NCBI RefSeq assembly: GCF_016772475.1
Contig: NZ_CP068595.1
Span: 5,580,001 to 5,644,000, forward strand
DNA from: Paenibacillus sonchi
Lineage (GTDB): Bacteria > Bacillota > Bacilli > Paenibacillales > Paenibacillaceae
Reading direction: 5' to 3'
DNA length: 64,000 nt
The notes under the pieces were generated by a model. The model made no database searches and was not told the origin of the DNA. It saw only the letters and a list, made by a program, of their open reading frames with translations. Below are positions 1-8,924 of the stretch, one piece after another (within the stretch, counting starts at the first letter, position 1; each line of letters starts with the position of its first letter). The translations under genes and the position numbers were made by a program.

Positions 1-1982
1 GCGCCAAAGGAGAGAATGACGGAACAAATAATAAACATGATAAAGACAAAGCTGTTTTGCTGCAAAATGTATCGTGCCTCCTTCCGGAGATCCGCCTTAT
101 CGTAAATGGCATCCACTCTATGATCTTGCTCAAAATAGCTCCGAATGCCGGCCTGATCTGCCGACGGATCGGTTTCCACCAAAAGTGAGGTTGGCTTGTA
201 TCTCAGCCCAAAGCTGGTCAAATACTCCGGCGTGATGTAAAAAGACGGACTTGAATACTGCGTAGAGATGTTTAGCACCTTCATCTCCACCACCTTGTTG
301 TCCATCCCGGAGCCAGTAAACGCAATTTGGACAGTATCCCCTTTCGCAATACCGTAGTGATCGGCATAAGATTTCGGCACTAGCACGCCATTATGGTCCA
401 AATACAGCGGATTGTCTTTTTCGTCATAGAAATGAATGAGATTATTATCCTTTTCTGTTACCAGCAACGAAGCTTTTTCGGTAGTTTGGTTTTCGTTTTT
501 CAATTCAATGGGCATTGCGGACAAGACATGATGGCTTTTAACGCCGGCCGGGAGTGTGATTTCATCCAAGGTTTCGCCAGACTTAAAATCAACCTTAAGA
601 TCGTAGGTATACACCTGCTCGAACTGGCCCGCTACCTTTTGAAGGGATGCCTGGGTGCCAAAAGCCGTGATTAACAACACGGTGCTGACCATGACACCGA
701 CTGAACTTGCCAACACTTTTTTCTTATTCAAAAAGATATTTCGCAAGATAAGCTTATAGTCAAACGGAATGCGGCTCCAGAGGCCGGGAATTCTTTCTAT
801 GAATATGGCTTTCATCGATTTTGAAGGTTTGGGGCGCATTGCCTGGGCCGCGCGTTCCTTCAACAGATTTCTACCGCTCAAATAGCAGGCAAGCATCCCG
901 AAAAGGCTGGAGACAATAACCGGAGGCAGAATTAAATCAATCGAGAGAGCGAATTGTATGCCCGGGAGCGAATAGGACCTTGCATTCGATACCGAGATCA
1001 AGGGAACAAACACAGCGACAGAAATCACATAACCCAGCAGCGCTCCCACAATGCCGATCAACACGGGATAACCCATATAATGTAACATGATGCTGTTATT
1101 TTTTATGCCCAAAGCCTTCATGATGCCGATTTGATTGCGTTGAGAATCAATTATTCTGGACATGGCCAGGAACAATATAATAGCTTCGATCAAGAAAAGA
1201 ACGAGAGGAATAACCTTGCTCATGAGCCTATTATTATGTAGCGTGGCCATCAGACGTGAATAGCTGAACGACCGTTCTTTGCTCTCCTGTCCCAGGTATG
1301 GAAGCCCTTTGGACTGTGCCTCAAGAGACTTCCCTATTTGCCCGGTATCATAGCCCTCTTTGGCATCCACCAACAGTTCATTAAAGAAAAAACTTCCTGC
1401 AATCTCCGGTATGGCCTCTTCTCCAACGTAAGCAATTCCATAGTTTTTATGATCCTGTGTTTCATTTTTTTTCGCATGCTCTACATTTTCACCCAAACCG
1501 CTGATTATTAACGCCAGCTCCTTGTTATTGACGCGGATGATAATTTTGTCGCCAACCGAATAGTGATGTTCTTTAGCATAGCTGGAATCCAATACTATCC
1601 CGTCTTTGGTAGAAGGAAGGCTGCCCTTCGTCATGGCGAGCCTGTTGATTTCATTGTTTTCAGGGATGGAGTGAATTTTCAATGCTGCACGATAACCGTC
1701 AAACGATTCCGTAGCGTCAAAGGTATACCGCCCTTCAAGTTTACGAATGCCTTCCACTTTGCTTAACTCTGCTATCTCCTTTTGAGTAAGCTGGCTGTAA
1801 TATATATTCAGGTCGCTTAAATTATACTCTTTGAAATAAGCCTCCGTATAAGTGCCCAAGTTATTGCTTAAGGCGGCCAGTCCCGTATAGAAAAAAGCCC
1901 CAACTGCGACAACCAGCACGAAGGAGAGAAACTGTCCTGCCGACTGTTTGATATCCCGCAATAGTTTGAATAAAAGCTTCAT
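1..1982 (-). CDS. FtsX/MacB-family ABC transporter permease (C-terminus cut by window edge)
   Basis: The minus-strand frame is open from the ATG at 1982 to the window edge (about 660 codons), so the protein is partial. It begins MKLLFKLLRDIKQSAGQFLS, followed by a first membrane segment (roughly residues 17-38) and a large extracytoplasmic region. Next comes a membrane cluster with the FtsX-type stretch GIMKALGIKNNSIML, then a second soluble block, and a further membrane segment starts at the edge. This is the double-FtsX layout of MacB-like exporter permeases. The start lies 2 bases after the stop of the ATPase gene, so the two form one operon. The substrate cannot be read from the sequence; the divergent GntR gene and shared operator imply co-regulation with the exporter at 3323-4877. 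Confidence 0.85.
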   Translation of the reverse strand, partial: MKLLFKLLRDIKQSAGQFLSFVLVVAVGAFFYTGLAALSNNLGTYTEAYFKEYNLSDLNIYYSQLTQKEIAELSKVEGIRKLEGRYTFDATESFDGYRAALKIHSIPENNEINRLAMTKGSLPSTKDGIVLDSSYAKEHHYSVGDKIIIRVNNKELALIISGLGENVEHAKKNETQDHKNYGIAYVGEEAIPEIAGSFFFNELLVDAKEGYDTGQIGKSLEAQSKGLPYLGQESKERSFSYSRLMATLHNNRLMSKVIPLVLFLIEAIILFLAMSRIIDSQRNQIGIMKALGIKNNSIMLHYMGYPVLIGIVGALLGYVISVAVFVPLISVSNARSYSLPGIQFALSIDLILPPVIVSSLFGMLACYLSGRNLLKERAAQAMRPKPSKSMKAIFIERIPGLWSRIPFDYKLILRNIFLNKKKVLASSVGVMVSTVLLITAFGTQASLQKVAGQFEQVYTYDLKVDFKSGETLDEITLPAGVKSHHVLSAMPIELKNENQTTEKASLLVTEKDNNLIHFYDEKDNPLYLDHNGVLVPKSYADHYGIAKGDTVQIAFTGSGMDNKVVEMKVLNISTQYSSPSFYITPEYLTSFGLRYKPTSLLVETDPSADQAGIRSYFEQDHRVDAIYDKADLRKEARYILQQNSFVFIMFIICSVILSFG

Positions 1983-1984
1983 GC

Positions 1985-2698
1985 TCACCACTCAATCCCT
2001 TCGGCGCTTTGCCTGTTTTCATTGATTGTAATACTTTCAATTTTTCCGCTTTTCACCCTTATGACTTTGTCCGCCATCAGCGCAAACGCTGAATTGTGCG
2101 TGACCAGAACAACGCATTTTTTCGTCTCTTTGTTTAAGTCTTCAAGAAGCTTTAATACGGACTTGCCTGTCACATAATCCAGTGCACCGGTGGGTTCGTC
2201 GCAGAGCAGAAGCAACGGATTTTTGGCAACCGCTCTAGCTATCGCCACCCGCTGCTGCTCGCCTCCGGAGAGCTGGGAAGGGAAGTTTTTGATCCGGTTG
2301 CTTAACCCCACCTTCCGTAAAATATCTTTGGCATCCAGAGGGTCCTTGCAAATCTCAACGGCAAATTCGACATTTTCCAAAGCATTTAAATTCGGGATTA
2401 AATTGTAGAACTGAAAAACAAAACCAACCTTCTCGCCGCGATACCGGGTTAATTTCTTTTCGTTCAATTTTGTGATTTCCTGACCGCCGACAAATACTTG
2501 GCCTGAGGTAGCCGTATCCATGCCACCCAATATATTGAGTATCGTGCTTTTGCCTGCTCCGCTTGCCCCCAGGACGACTACAAACTCTCCATCCGCTATG
2601 GAAAAGTCAACACCGTCCAACGCTCTGATCGGCACCTCCCCTACCTTGTACTCTTTTGTGACATTTTTGAATTCAATCAACTTTTTCACTTCTTCCAT
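1985..2698 (-). CDS. MacB/LolD-type ABC transporter ATP-binding protein
   Basis: This is a 237-residue ABC ATPase with Walker [10 protein letters not shown], signature LSGGEQQR, Walker [14 protein letters not shown] and the switch histidine in VTHNS. It matches the short LolD/MacB-type ATPases that pair with FtsX permeases, and that permease follows 2 bases downstream. The ATG at 2698 touches the AAGGAG ribosome site with no spacer. The in-frame GTG at 2689 has a 9-base spacing and is the more likely start. Transcription probably begins at the TTGACA-N17-TACAGT promoter at 2790-2818, directly upstream of repeated ATGAGTAACATACTA-type operator elements. Confidence 0.9.
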   Translation of the reverse strand: MEEVKKLIEFKNVTKEYKVGEVPIRALDGVDFSIADGEFVVVLGASGAGKSTILNILGGMDTATSGQVFVGGQEITKLNEKKLTRYRGEKVGFVFQFYNLIPNLNALENVEFAVEICKDPLDAKDILRKVGLSNRIKNFPSQLSGGEQQRVAIARAVAKNPLLLLCDEPTGALDYVTGKSVLKLLEDLNKETKKCVVLVTHNSAFALMADKVIRVKSGKIESITINENRQSAEGIEW

Positions 2699-2767
2699 CT
2701 CCTTCGATTGTCTATACGGATGTTCATCCGTACAATTCTCAGACTATTATTTTGATGTATGGTATGT

Positions 2768-2928
2768 TAGTATGTTACTCATGTAGCATACTGTAATGGA
2801 CAAATATTTAACTGTCAACATGCAATCGTGCGTTCCTATAAGGCGAACGCTTTAAAAGGTATGAAAAATCGTAACAATTGACATTCTTTTTACCATCCCT
2901 TATGGTATGTTGGATGAGTAACATACTA
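2768..2928. promoter_or_regulatory. Divergent control region: two promoters and inverted operator copies
   Basis: The leftward promoter is TTGACA-N17-TACAGT (minus strand, 2818-2790). The rightward promoter is TTGACA-N17-TATGGT (2878-2906). Just downstream of each -10 lies the same 15-base element, ATGAGTAACATACTA, at 2914-2928 and as its exact reverse complement at 2768-2782, each accompanied by a GGTATGTT copy. The dyad ACCAT-ccctt-ATGGT overlaps the rightward -10. The most economical reading is a common operator for the GntR protein encoded at 2949, repressing both operons. Confidence 0.75.
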
Positions 2929-2948
2929 ATAGGACGAATGGTGAAGCC

Positions 2949-3317
2949 ATGACCATCACTTTCGAAGATAATTTACCGATTTTCCAACAAGTCGCTCATA
3001 TCATCGAGGATGATATTCTGAACGGCACCTTCCGCGTGGACGAGCAGATCCTGTCCGTGGCCCAGTTTTCCCAACTGTTTCAGATCAATCCGGCAACTGT
3101 GGTTAAAGGGATCGGCTTGCTCGTCAATGATGAAATTTTGTACAAAAAAAGAGGACTGGGTATGTTTGTTGCTGCCGATGCCAAAAAAAAGATTCAGCTT
3201 AAGCGAAGAGATCGTTTTTATAAGGAGCTGTTGTTCGATCTGCTGAACGAGGCTGACAAGCTCGGACTGACAACCGAAGAAATCATTGACATGATCAAAC
3301 AGTTGAGAAAGGACTGA
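2949..3317 (+). CDS. GntR-family (YtrA-like) transcriptional regulator
   Basis: This 122-residue protein has an N-terminal winged helix (PIFQQVAHIIEDDILNGTFRVDEQILS, then INPATVVKGIGLLVNDEILYKKRGLGMFV) and only a short helical tail. That size and layout fit the YtrA subfamily of GntR regulators, which commonly control ABC exporters responding to cell-wall antibiotics. It is the first gene of a three-gene operon; the ATPase gene starts 5 bases after its stop. The inverted operator copies at 2768-2928 suggest it represses itself and the divergent MacB-like pair. The inducer is unknown. Confidence 0.85.
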   Translation: MTITFEDNLPIFQQVAHIIEDDILNGTFRVDEQILSVAQFSQLFQINPATVVKGIGLLVNDEILYKKRGLGMFVAADAKKKIQLKRRDRFYKELLFDLLNEADKLGLTTEEIIDMIKQLRKD

Positions 3318-3322
3318 AATCC

Positions 3323-4192
3323 GTGAGTATAGCTTTGGCTTGCGGCAACTTAACCAAATCCTACGGCCCTACCCTTGCATTGCGGAATTTGGATTTGCAG
3401 TTTGAAGAAAATGTGATATACGGCTTGCTAGGACGAAATGGCGCCGGAAAAACCACTTTACTAAACACCATTGCGGGCGGAATTGCGGCGGATTCCGGTA
3501 CGATTGAAGTTAGCGGAAAGAAGCTAGGCAGAGGGGAACCGCCGAAGGATTTTTGTTATGTCCGCGATCAATATCGGCACTTCGGGAGTGCGCGGGTGAT
3601 GGAGACTTTGCAGATTGCCGCGTCTTTCCATCCCCGATGGGATTGGACCTACGCCCGCGAGCTGCTCAACCTTTTTCTAATCGATCCGGACAAAAAGATT
3701 CGCCAACTTTCAAGCGGCACCCGGTCGCTTATCGGCAATATTATCGGTCTTGCCAGCCGGGCGCAGCTCACCTTATACGATGAGCCGGTTCTGGGGCTGG
3801 ATGTTTTGATGAGGGAACGCTTCTACAAGACGGTGCTTGAGGATTACGCCAACCATCCGCGCACAATTCTGCTGTCTACGCATTTGATTGACGAAATTGC
3901 ACCGGTTGCCGAAAAAATCTTCATCCTTGAATCAGGCTCTCTCCTGCTTCAGGATGATATGGAGCAAATACGGATGTCCGCTTATCTCGTTCGGGGAAAT
4001 TCGGAGACTGTGTTTTCATTTATGGCAGGTAAGCGCGTTTTATATCATGAGGCCTATGGAAGGGGTACGCTTGCAGCTATTTATGAAAAACTGGATGAAA
4101 GAGACATGCGGCAAGCCCGCGAGCAGAACATTTCGATCGAAACATTGAGTCTTCAAAAGTTATTCCTGTATTTGATCGAAGGAGGGCTTTGA
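3323..4192 (+). CDS. ABC transporter ATP-binding protein (YtrB/BcrA-like)
   Basis: This 289-residue ABC ATPase uses a GTG start at 3323 with AAAGGA upstream. It has Walker A GRNGAGKTT, Walker B LTLYDEPVLGLD and the H-loop STHL. The signature is the unusual LSSGTRS rather than LSGGQ, as seen in several YtrB-type subunits. The C-terminal third beyond about residue 210 has no clear ABC motif and may contact the membrane partner encoded next. It sits between the GntR gene and a six-helix membrane protein, the usual order for YtrA-controlled exporters. Confidence 0.85.
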   Translation: MSIALACGNLTKSYGPTLALRNLDLQFEENVIYGLLGRNGAGKTTLLNTIAGGIAADSGTIEVSGKKLGRGEPPKDFCYVRDQYRHFGSARVMETLQIAASFHPRWDWTYARELLNLFLIDPDKKIRQLSSGTRSLIGNIIGLASRAQLTLYDEPVLGLDVLMRERFYKTVLEDYANHPRTILLSTHLIDEIAPVAEKIFILESGSLLLQDDMEQIRMSAYLVRGNSETVFSFMAGKRVLYHEAYGRGTLAAIYEKLDERDMRQAREQNISIETLSLQKLFLYLIEGGL

Positions 4193-4193
4193 A

Positions 4194-4877
4194 TTGGGTA
4201 CTTTGACCGTTCACTTAGTGGCAACTTACAGACAACTCAAAATGTATATCTGGTTCGTCCTGATGATCATCGTGCTTGGCAGAACTGCTGAACTTATCGT
4301 TACAACACTTACAGACAGCAGAGGAGTATCCCGTCTTTCGGAGACCAACATGCTCATTCTGCTATTGCCGCTAATGGCCATCGCGCTGCCGCTTAGTTAT
4401 TTCAAACGGATCGTTCATCTGGGTGCTAGCCGAAAGCAATATTTCCAAGGTTTGCATGCAGTATTTGCCGTCTGGGCTGCAGCCGTTGCTTTGATAAATT
4501 CCCTGTGGATCATGCTGCAAATCCATGTTTTTCACAACTATGCCAGTGCCGTTGACTTAGTCGATGCCTTTCATTGGAATGACTTTGGTTTTGCAGGCTC
4601 ATTCCTCTATCAGACAGCCTTTTACCTGATGTCCATGGCACTTCTGAGCACGCTGGTATCAGGGTTTTCCAACCCTGTAGGCTGGCTGTTATCCGCGTTG
4701 ATTCTCACGGCCATCCCGGTCGGAACGGCAATTCCTTCGCTGAGGATTCTTATCGCCTCTTTTTTTAAAATTCTGCTGTTGAATGATTCACTTCTGTTAG
4801 GCGTCGGATTCAACCTCTTGCTTTATCTTCTATTTGCGGCAGGCGGATGGCTTTTCACAAGGGTGAGGGTTCATTGA
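4194..4877 (+). CDS. ABC-2-like membrane protein, partner of the preceding ATPase
   Basis: This is a 227-residue, strongly hydrophobic protein with about six predicted membrane helices, the last being LLLGVGFNLLLYLLFAAGGWLF. The start is TTG at 4194, one base after the preceding stop, with GGAGGG 7 bases upstream, so translation is coupled to the ATPase. I recognise no family-specific motif. Its role as the membrane half of the exporter is inferred from operon position and hydrophobicity. Confidence 0.7.
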   Translation: MGTLTVHLVATYRQLKMYIWFVLMIIVLGRTAELIVTTLTDSRGVSRLSETNMLILLLPLMAIALPLSYFKRIVHLGASRKQYFQGLHAVFAVWAAAVALINSLWIMLQIHVFHNYASAVDLVDAFHWNDFGFAGSFLYQTAFYLMSMALLSTLVSGFSNPVGWLLSALILTAIPVGTAIPSLRILIASFFKILLLNDSLLLGVGFNLLLYLLFAAGGWLFTRVRVH

Positions 4878-5025
4878 TAAATGATTACACCGGATTTTTT
4901 GGTATAAAATAGAAAAAACGCACTGGGTGCAATTAAGGCCAACAGATCATTGCATTTCTCCCCCCATGCGTTACTATCTTTATATCGACAAATTTGCAGG
5001 TCTATATAAGGAGGTTCACACGCCC

Positions 5026-5637
5026 ATGTGTCCCCGTACCAAAGAGCAGAATGAGCTCATACGCATTAAGCGCAGAGAACAGATCCTGGACGTGGCTGCG
5101 CGCTCCTATTTTCGCACTGGCGGCAGCTTTGATATTCGCGACGTTGCCCGCGAGGCAGGACTTGGTTACGGCACGGTATACCATTATTACCCCAACCGGC
5201 ATTTATTAATAGAAGATGTGTTGGACAGCGGTTTCGAGCAGTGCGAGCAAGTTAGCGCAGAATGGGTGGACATCAGCAGCAGCTCCCCGGATGACAGGCA
5301 GCTGTTGATGTATTGCAAAGCCCTGCTCCGGCTGTGGCAGTCAGATGCCCGCGCATATCTCGTCTATAAAATGGCGGCTGAACATTATGCAGGCTTGCCT
5401 GAGAAGGAGCGGCATCACGCCAAGATCCGATTTATGGAACGGCTGTACGTTCCACTTCAACTGATCGCCCGGTGCGAAGACGACAGTGTCGACCATATGC
5501 TTGCCGTGCTGGTAGGTTGCTGTGGGCTGTACTACTATGCGGGCAATTCCGGCCTGGATATCGATCGAATCGCCCGACTCGCTATGCAAGCTATTACGAA
5601 GGAGTACGAACATGATCATATTAAAGAGCAAGCATGA
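5026..5637 (+). CDS. TetR/AcrR-family transcriptional regulator
   Basis: The protein has a typical TetR N-terminus: basic residues, then ILDVAARSYFRTGG, then a helix-turn-helix containing VAREAGLGYGTVYHYYPNR. I place the start at ATG 5026 (MCPRTKEQNE) because AAGGAGG lies 11 bases upstream; a longer frame from 4927 has no ribosome site. The ligand domain is generic. The gene overlaps the methionine aminopeptidase gene by 26 bases, so the two are translationally coupled and probably share a regulatory purpose. Confidence 0.85.
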   Translation: MCPRTKEQNELIRIKRREQILDVAARSYFRTGGSFDIRDVAREAGLGYGTVYHYYPNRHLLIEDVLDSGFEQCEQVSAEWVDISSSSPDDRQLLMYCKALLRLWQSDARAYLVYKMAAEHYAGLPEKERHHAKIRFMERLYVPLQLIARCEDDSVDHMLAVLVGCCGLYYYAGNSGLDIDRIARLAMQAITKEYEHDHIKEQA

Positions 5638-6358
5638 AATTGAGGCTATCCGTAAGGCATGCCAAGTGGTGGCTGAATGCCATCGTACAATCGCCCCGCT
5701 TATCAAACCGGGTATTACAACTAATGAGATTGAACGCATATTCGAGGACATTATGTTGAAGCACGGCGCAAAGCCATACCAGAGGGGGTACAAGGGATAT
5801 CAATATGCGACCTGTGCCTCCGTCAATGATGTGATCGCACATGGTTTCCCCAGCAATAAGCCACTTGAGGAAGGCGATATCGTGACGATCGACACGGTCG
5901 CGGAACTCGATGGGTGGCTCGGCGATTCGGCCTGGAGCTATGCGGTCGGGGAGATTTCGCCGATGGCCAAGAAGCTGATCCGCGTCACGAAGGAATGCCT
6001 TGACCTCGGCATCGCGCAGGCGCAGCCCGGCAATCGGCTCGGCGACGTGACGAGTGCGATTCAGCAGCATGCAGAATCGCATGGCTTCGGCGTCGTGCGC
6101 GACCTTCTCGCCCATGGCATCGGCCGCGACCTGCACGAGGAGCCGACTTATATGCATGTCGGCAAGCCCGGCAAAGGCCCACGCATCAAGGAAGGAATGG
6201 TGTTCACGATTGAGCCCATGATCACCGAAGGTACCTACTACATGACAGTTGATCCGGACGGCTGGACTGCGCGGACGCTGGACCGTAAGCTCGCCGCCCA
6301 ATACGAGCATACGATCGCCATCACGGCTGAAGGTCCACAGATTCTGACTGCGCAATAG
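5612..6358 (+). CDS. map: Type I methionine aminopeptidase
   Basis: This 248-residue cytosolic metalloprotease removes the initiator Met from nascent proteins. The metal ligands of the family can be placed: Asp and Asp in TIDTVAELDGWLGDSA, His in LLAHGIGRDLHEEP, Glu in GMVFTIEPM, and Glu in QYEHTIAI; the substrate-site His is in NDVIAHGFP. The ATG at 5612 has AAGGAG with a 7-base spacer. It overlaps the upstream tetR gene rather than sitting in the ribosomal-protein/adk context of the housekeeping map gene, so it is probably an accessory copy. A strong terminator follows. Confidence 0.93.
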   Translation: MIILKSKHEIEAIRKACQVVAECHRTIAPLIKPGITTNEIERIFEDIMLKHGAKPYQRGYKGYQYATCASVNDVIAHGFPSNKPLEEGDIVTIDTVAELDGWLGDSAWSYAVGEISPMAKKLIRVTKECLDLGIAQAQPGNRLGDVTSAIQQHAESHGFGVVRDLLAHGIGRDLHEEPTYMHVGKPGKGPRIKEGMVFTIEPMITEGTYYMTVDPDGWTARTLDRKLAAQYEHTIAITAEGPQILTAQ

Positions 6359-6394
6359 AATATTAGAGGCACCCATTAGTGTCACCAATGAGCC

Positions 6395-6425
6395 AAATAA
6401 GCCTGCCGGAGCGGCAGGCTTATTT
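6395..6425. terminator. Bidirectional intrinsic terminator between convergent genes
   Basis: A perfect 14-bp stem (AAATAAGCCTGCCG with its complement) and a GAG loop. A/T runs at both edges allow it to serve both the map gene and the convergent gene ending at 6460. Confidence 0.85.
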
Positions 6426-6459
6426 CCTTCATTATAGCTCTAATGTTCAATTGATCTTA

Positions 6460-7386
6460 CTACCTTGAAGAATAGTTAATAATCATGGCTTCTTGCGTAC
6501 CTTCATCGTAAGCGATCCACAACTCATCTCCAACCTCTACACCATATACTGGCTCAATTGTCTGTTTAATGTGGTAGATAACTCCGTCCTTTTCTGCGGT
6601 AATATTGGCTAGCGGCCGTTCTCCCTTTGTTCCCTCAAAATGAACAGTGAGCACTTTAGCCGCTCCCTGCTTACCTTGAAGTAACCGGGTTTCCTTCTGT
6701 AAATCGTCCATTTCCATGGTGACTGGAATAACTGTACCCACATTTACGGACAGGTTTTCTGGCACAAAGAGACTATTGGCTTTACGGATTCGGTCCGCTC
6801 CTCTGGAAATCATGACTTCCAGGAGCATGAGCTGCTTATTTTCAATGATTATCGGCATTTTCTGCATGCGGATTATTTCACCCTGCAGAGAAAGTTGGTC
6901 CGATGCCTTAACTGTTCCCTCATTGCCATACCTGAAGATTCTCGCCATTCCCTGAATCAAAATAAGGTTCGCCCGTTCACCAGAACGATATTCAAATCCG
7001 AATGGTTGAACGACCGGTATCGGATAATCGCGTCCCTCGGCTGTGAAGTGAAGCTGAAGGGCTTGTCCCCGGTTCACTTTTCCATAACGTTCGATACGGG
7101 TTAGGACCGCATCAATAAATACCGGTTTCGACTCCTGCGCCGCATGTTTAAGATCCTCTTCAGTGATGAACACAGCCTTGTGTTTCTTTCGGTTATAACT
7201 GATCGTTACTGTATCACCAATTTGAATAGGATTCAGATAAGAGATAACCTGCTTGATCTCCACCTCTTTCATTTGACCTTCATCCTCGAACTGAACAATA
7301 AACCGGACCTGCGGCTGTTCATTCACATAGAGACCCGATTCCTGCATATCAATAATCCGGGCCTGAATAAGCTGGCCAGCTCTCAT
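6460..7386 (-). CDS. Uncharacterised protein made of four repeated beta-rich units
   Basis: I do not recognise this 308-residue protein. It has no signal peptide or membrane segment. It reads as four diverged copies of one unit of about 65-75 residues: opening R-A-G-x-I-x-A-R-I, a middle beta region, then a closing Gly-Asp-x-(I/V)-x-(I/V)-x-Y (clear in GDTVTISY near residue 65 and GDELWIAYDEG near the end). The start at 7386 (MRAGQL) is chosen because AAGGA lies 8 bases upstream; ATGs at 7395 and 7413 lack a site. It overlaps the upstream gene by 38 bases, so the pair is co-translated. Confidence 0.7.
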   Translation of the reverse strand: MRAGQLIQARIIDMQESGLYVNEQPQVRFIVQFEDEGQMKEVEIKQVISYLNPIQIGDTVTISYNRKKHKAVFITEEDLKHAAQESKPVFIDAVLTRIERYGKVNRGQALQLHFTAEGRDYPIPVVQPFGFEYRSGERANLILIQGMARIFRYGNEGTVKASDQLSLQGEIIRMQKMPIIIENKQLMLLEVMISRGADRIRKANSLFVPENLSVNVGTVIPVTMEMDDLQKETRLLQGKQGAAKVLTVHFEGTKGERPLANITAEKDGVIYHIKQTIEPVYGVEVGDELWIAYDEGTQEAMIINYSSR

Positions 7387-8734
7387 TTTTTTCATCCTTG
7401 ATCTCACTAACATGCGAGGGGCGATTGCGAGGCCTCAGGAATGAGACTAGATTGATAAAGACCCAGACCGCCCAGTTAATAATGATCGCTCCACCTTGCT
7501 TTGCATAATTCCAGAAGCTTTGCATCGAGACCTTGGTTTCATTTTTTGTAACCATCCATCCTTCGACCTGATCGTTGGGAAGAACCTTAGCCTTTTGGAT
7601 GTTCATATCAACATAACCTGCCGCAAGGTCTCCACCGCGATAGTAAAGGATGTCACTGCCCAATTGCTTGTGGAATTCAGTCTCGCTATTTTCCAAATTT
7701 TCGTAGTTCAGCTGCTCCAAAAGAACGGTGGCATCTTGAAATTTTCCGGATTTCTCATTGAATACATATCCAATAACAGTTCCATTTAATTCATCTTTTG
7801 CAGTAGATCCGGCGATCAGGAGTTCCTCGTCATTCAACAAGAATACACGGGCTTGATAAACCGGCTTTGGCGTAGGAACCGCAGTTCCCCATTGTTTCTC
7901 GTTCGCGTTATAAAATGATGCTTCTTCAGGGTAGTTCCCATTTTCGCGTACCAGCTTGGCGTTATTGAAACCGAAGGCTTTGGCGAACTGAGCGCCAGCC
8001 CGCTCCTGTGCAGCAAATGTCCCTTCATCCTTCTTCTCGAGCAGCACCGATAAATCACCTTTTTTGTCTAGTATCCCGCTGACTAATGCAGTTCTATCGT
8101 CCTTTAGACTCACTGAAAACATTGGAACGGCCTGGTCGTTCTTAAAACTCCCATGCACTTCATCTACCCGAACAGGCCTGGCCGGAAGCAGACCCTTTTC
8201 GCCTAAATTCACTTTATCTAACTTTCCGTCCTTCACCTGAGCTACATACCATTCAGAACCTGGTGATTCCCCGGCTACAATGAGTCTGCCGCGCCAGGAA
8301 TAAACATTTGAACTCCATGCGGATGGAATGTGCATCGTTCCCTGAGCCAACTCTTCAACCTCGCCTGTGGAGTGGAAGTAATTCAATTGCAGCCCTAAGG
8401 TATCGTCGTAGGTTGGGATGATGATTCCCTCCTGCTGATAAGCCGCTGGCCCTAGTCCGGCTTGGAAATTGGTATGTATAGTAGTCTTTTTAATTATGGT
8501 TTCCGTACCGGTATCAAAAAGATAAACATCGTATTGTTCACCAAACCGGTCATCGTTTGAAAAGCCAATCAACTTCTTCCCCCCATCCAGCATATAGGTG
8601 CGCTCCAGGGATGGTGAATAGTCATCAATATTTTCAATATATCTTTTGTAATCGTTCCACATGAAAAAGCTTAACAATATTACTGGAATCAAAAACACCA
8701 AATTGGCGAGAGATAGCGCCCGCTTTTTTTTCAT
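7349..8734 (-). CDS. Uncharacterised membrane-anchored protein, likely beta-propeller ectodomain
   Basis: This 461-residue protein has a basic N-terminus and one membrane helix (LANLVFLIPVILLSFFMW). Next come about 370 residues with recurring propeller-like beta strands (YDVYLFDTGTETII, LIVAGESPG, LLIAGSTAKDE). A second hydrophobic stretch lies near the C-terminus (GGAIIINWAVWVFINLVSFL), followed by a basic tail. I cannot assign a family. AAAGGGAGAG precedes the ATG. A plausible TTGTCC-N17-TAAATA promoter lies about 80 bases upstream. It forms an overlapping operon with the four-repeat protein, so a joint envelope role is likely. Confidence 0.65.
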   Translation of the reverse strand: MKKKRALSLANLVFLIPVILLSFFMWNDYKRYIENIDDYSPSLERTYMLDGGKKLIGFSNDDRFGEQYDVYLFDTGTETIIKKTTIHTNFQAGLGPAAYQQEGIIIPTYDDTLGLQLNYFHSTGEVEELAQGTMHIPSAWSSNVYSWRGRLIVAGESPGSEWYVAQVKDGKLDKVNLGEKGLLPARPVRVDEVHGSFKNDQAVPMFSVSLKDDRTALVSGILDKKGDLSVLLEKKDEGTFAAQERAGAQFAKAFGFNNAKLVRENGNYPEEASFYNANEKQWGTAVPTPKPVYQARVFLLNDEELLIAGSTAKDELNGTVIGYVFNEKSGKFQDATVLLEQLNYENLENSETEFHKQLGSDILYYRGGDLAAGYVDMNIQKAKVLPNDQVEGWMVTKNETKVSMQSFWNYAKQGGAIIINWAVWVFINLVSFLRPRNRPSHVSEIKDEKNESWPAYSGPDY

Positions 8735-8851
8735 TCTATTTCTCTCCCTTTAATTCATGTTGGTAGTATCGAACTATCCTCTCTATTTATTCCATTTTAT
8801 AAATTTGGACAACAATAATCAATTGATAGAATACTTGTACTGATAAAATCA

Positions 8852-8876
8852 AAACCACCCGTCAAACGGGTGGTTT
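8852..8876 (-). terminator. Intrinsic terminator after the FtsX-family permease gene
   Basis: An 11-bp perfect stem (AAACCACCCGT with its complement) and a CAA loop. On the minus strand it is followed by TTTTGATTTTAT, ending the operon that runs from 14940. Confidence 0.8.
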
Positions 8877-8924
8877 GCTCTGAGGCTATAAAGGCATGCT
8901 TTACGAACATAAATATCTCCCTAA

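Noticed and set aside
5621..6388. Long antisense ORF over the methionine aminopeptidase gene
   Set aside because: Shadow of a real gene with all catalytic residues on the other strand.
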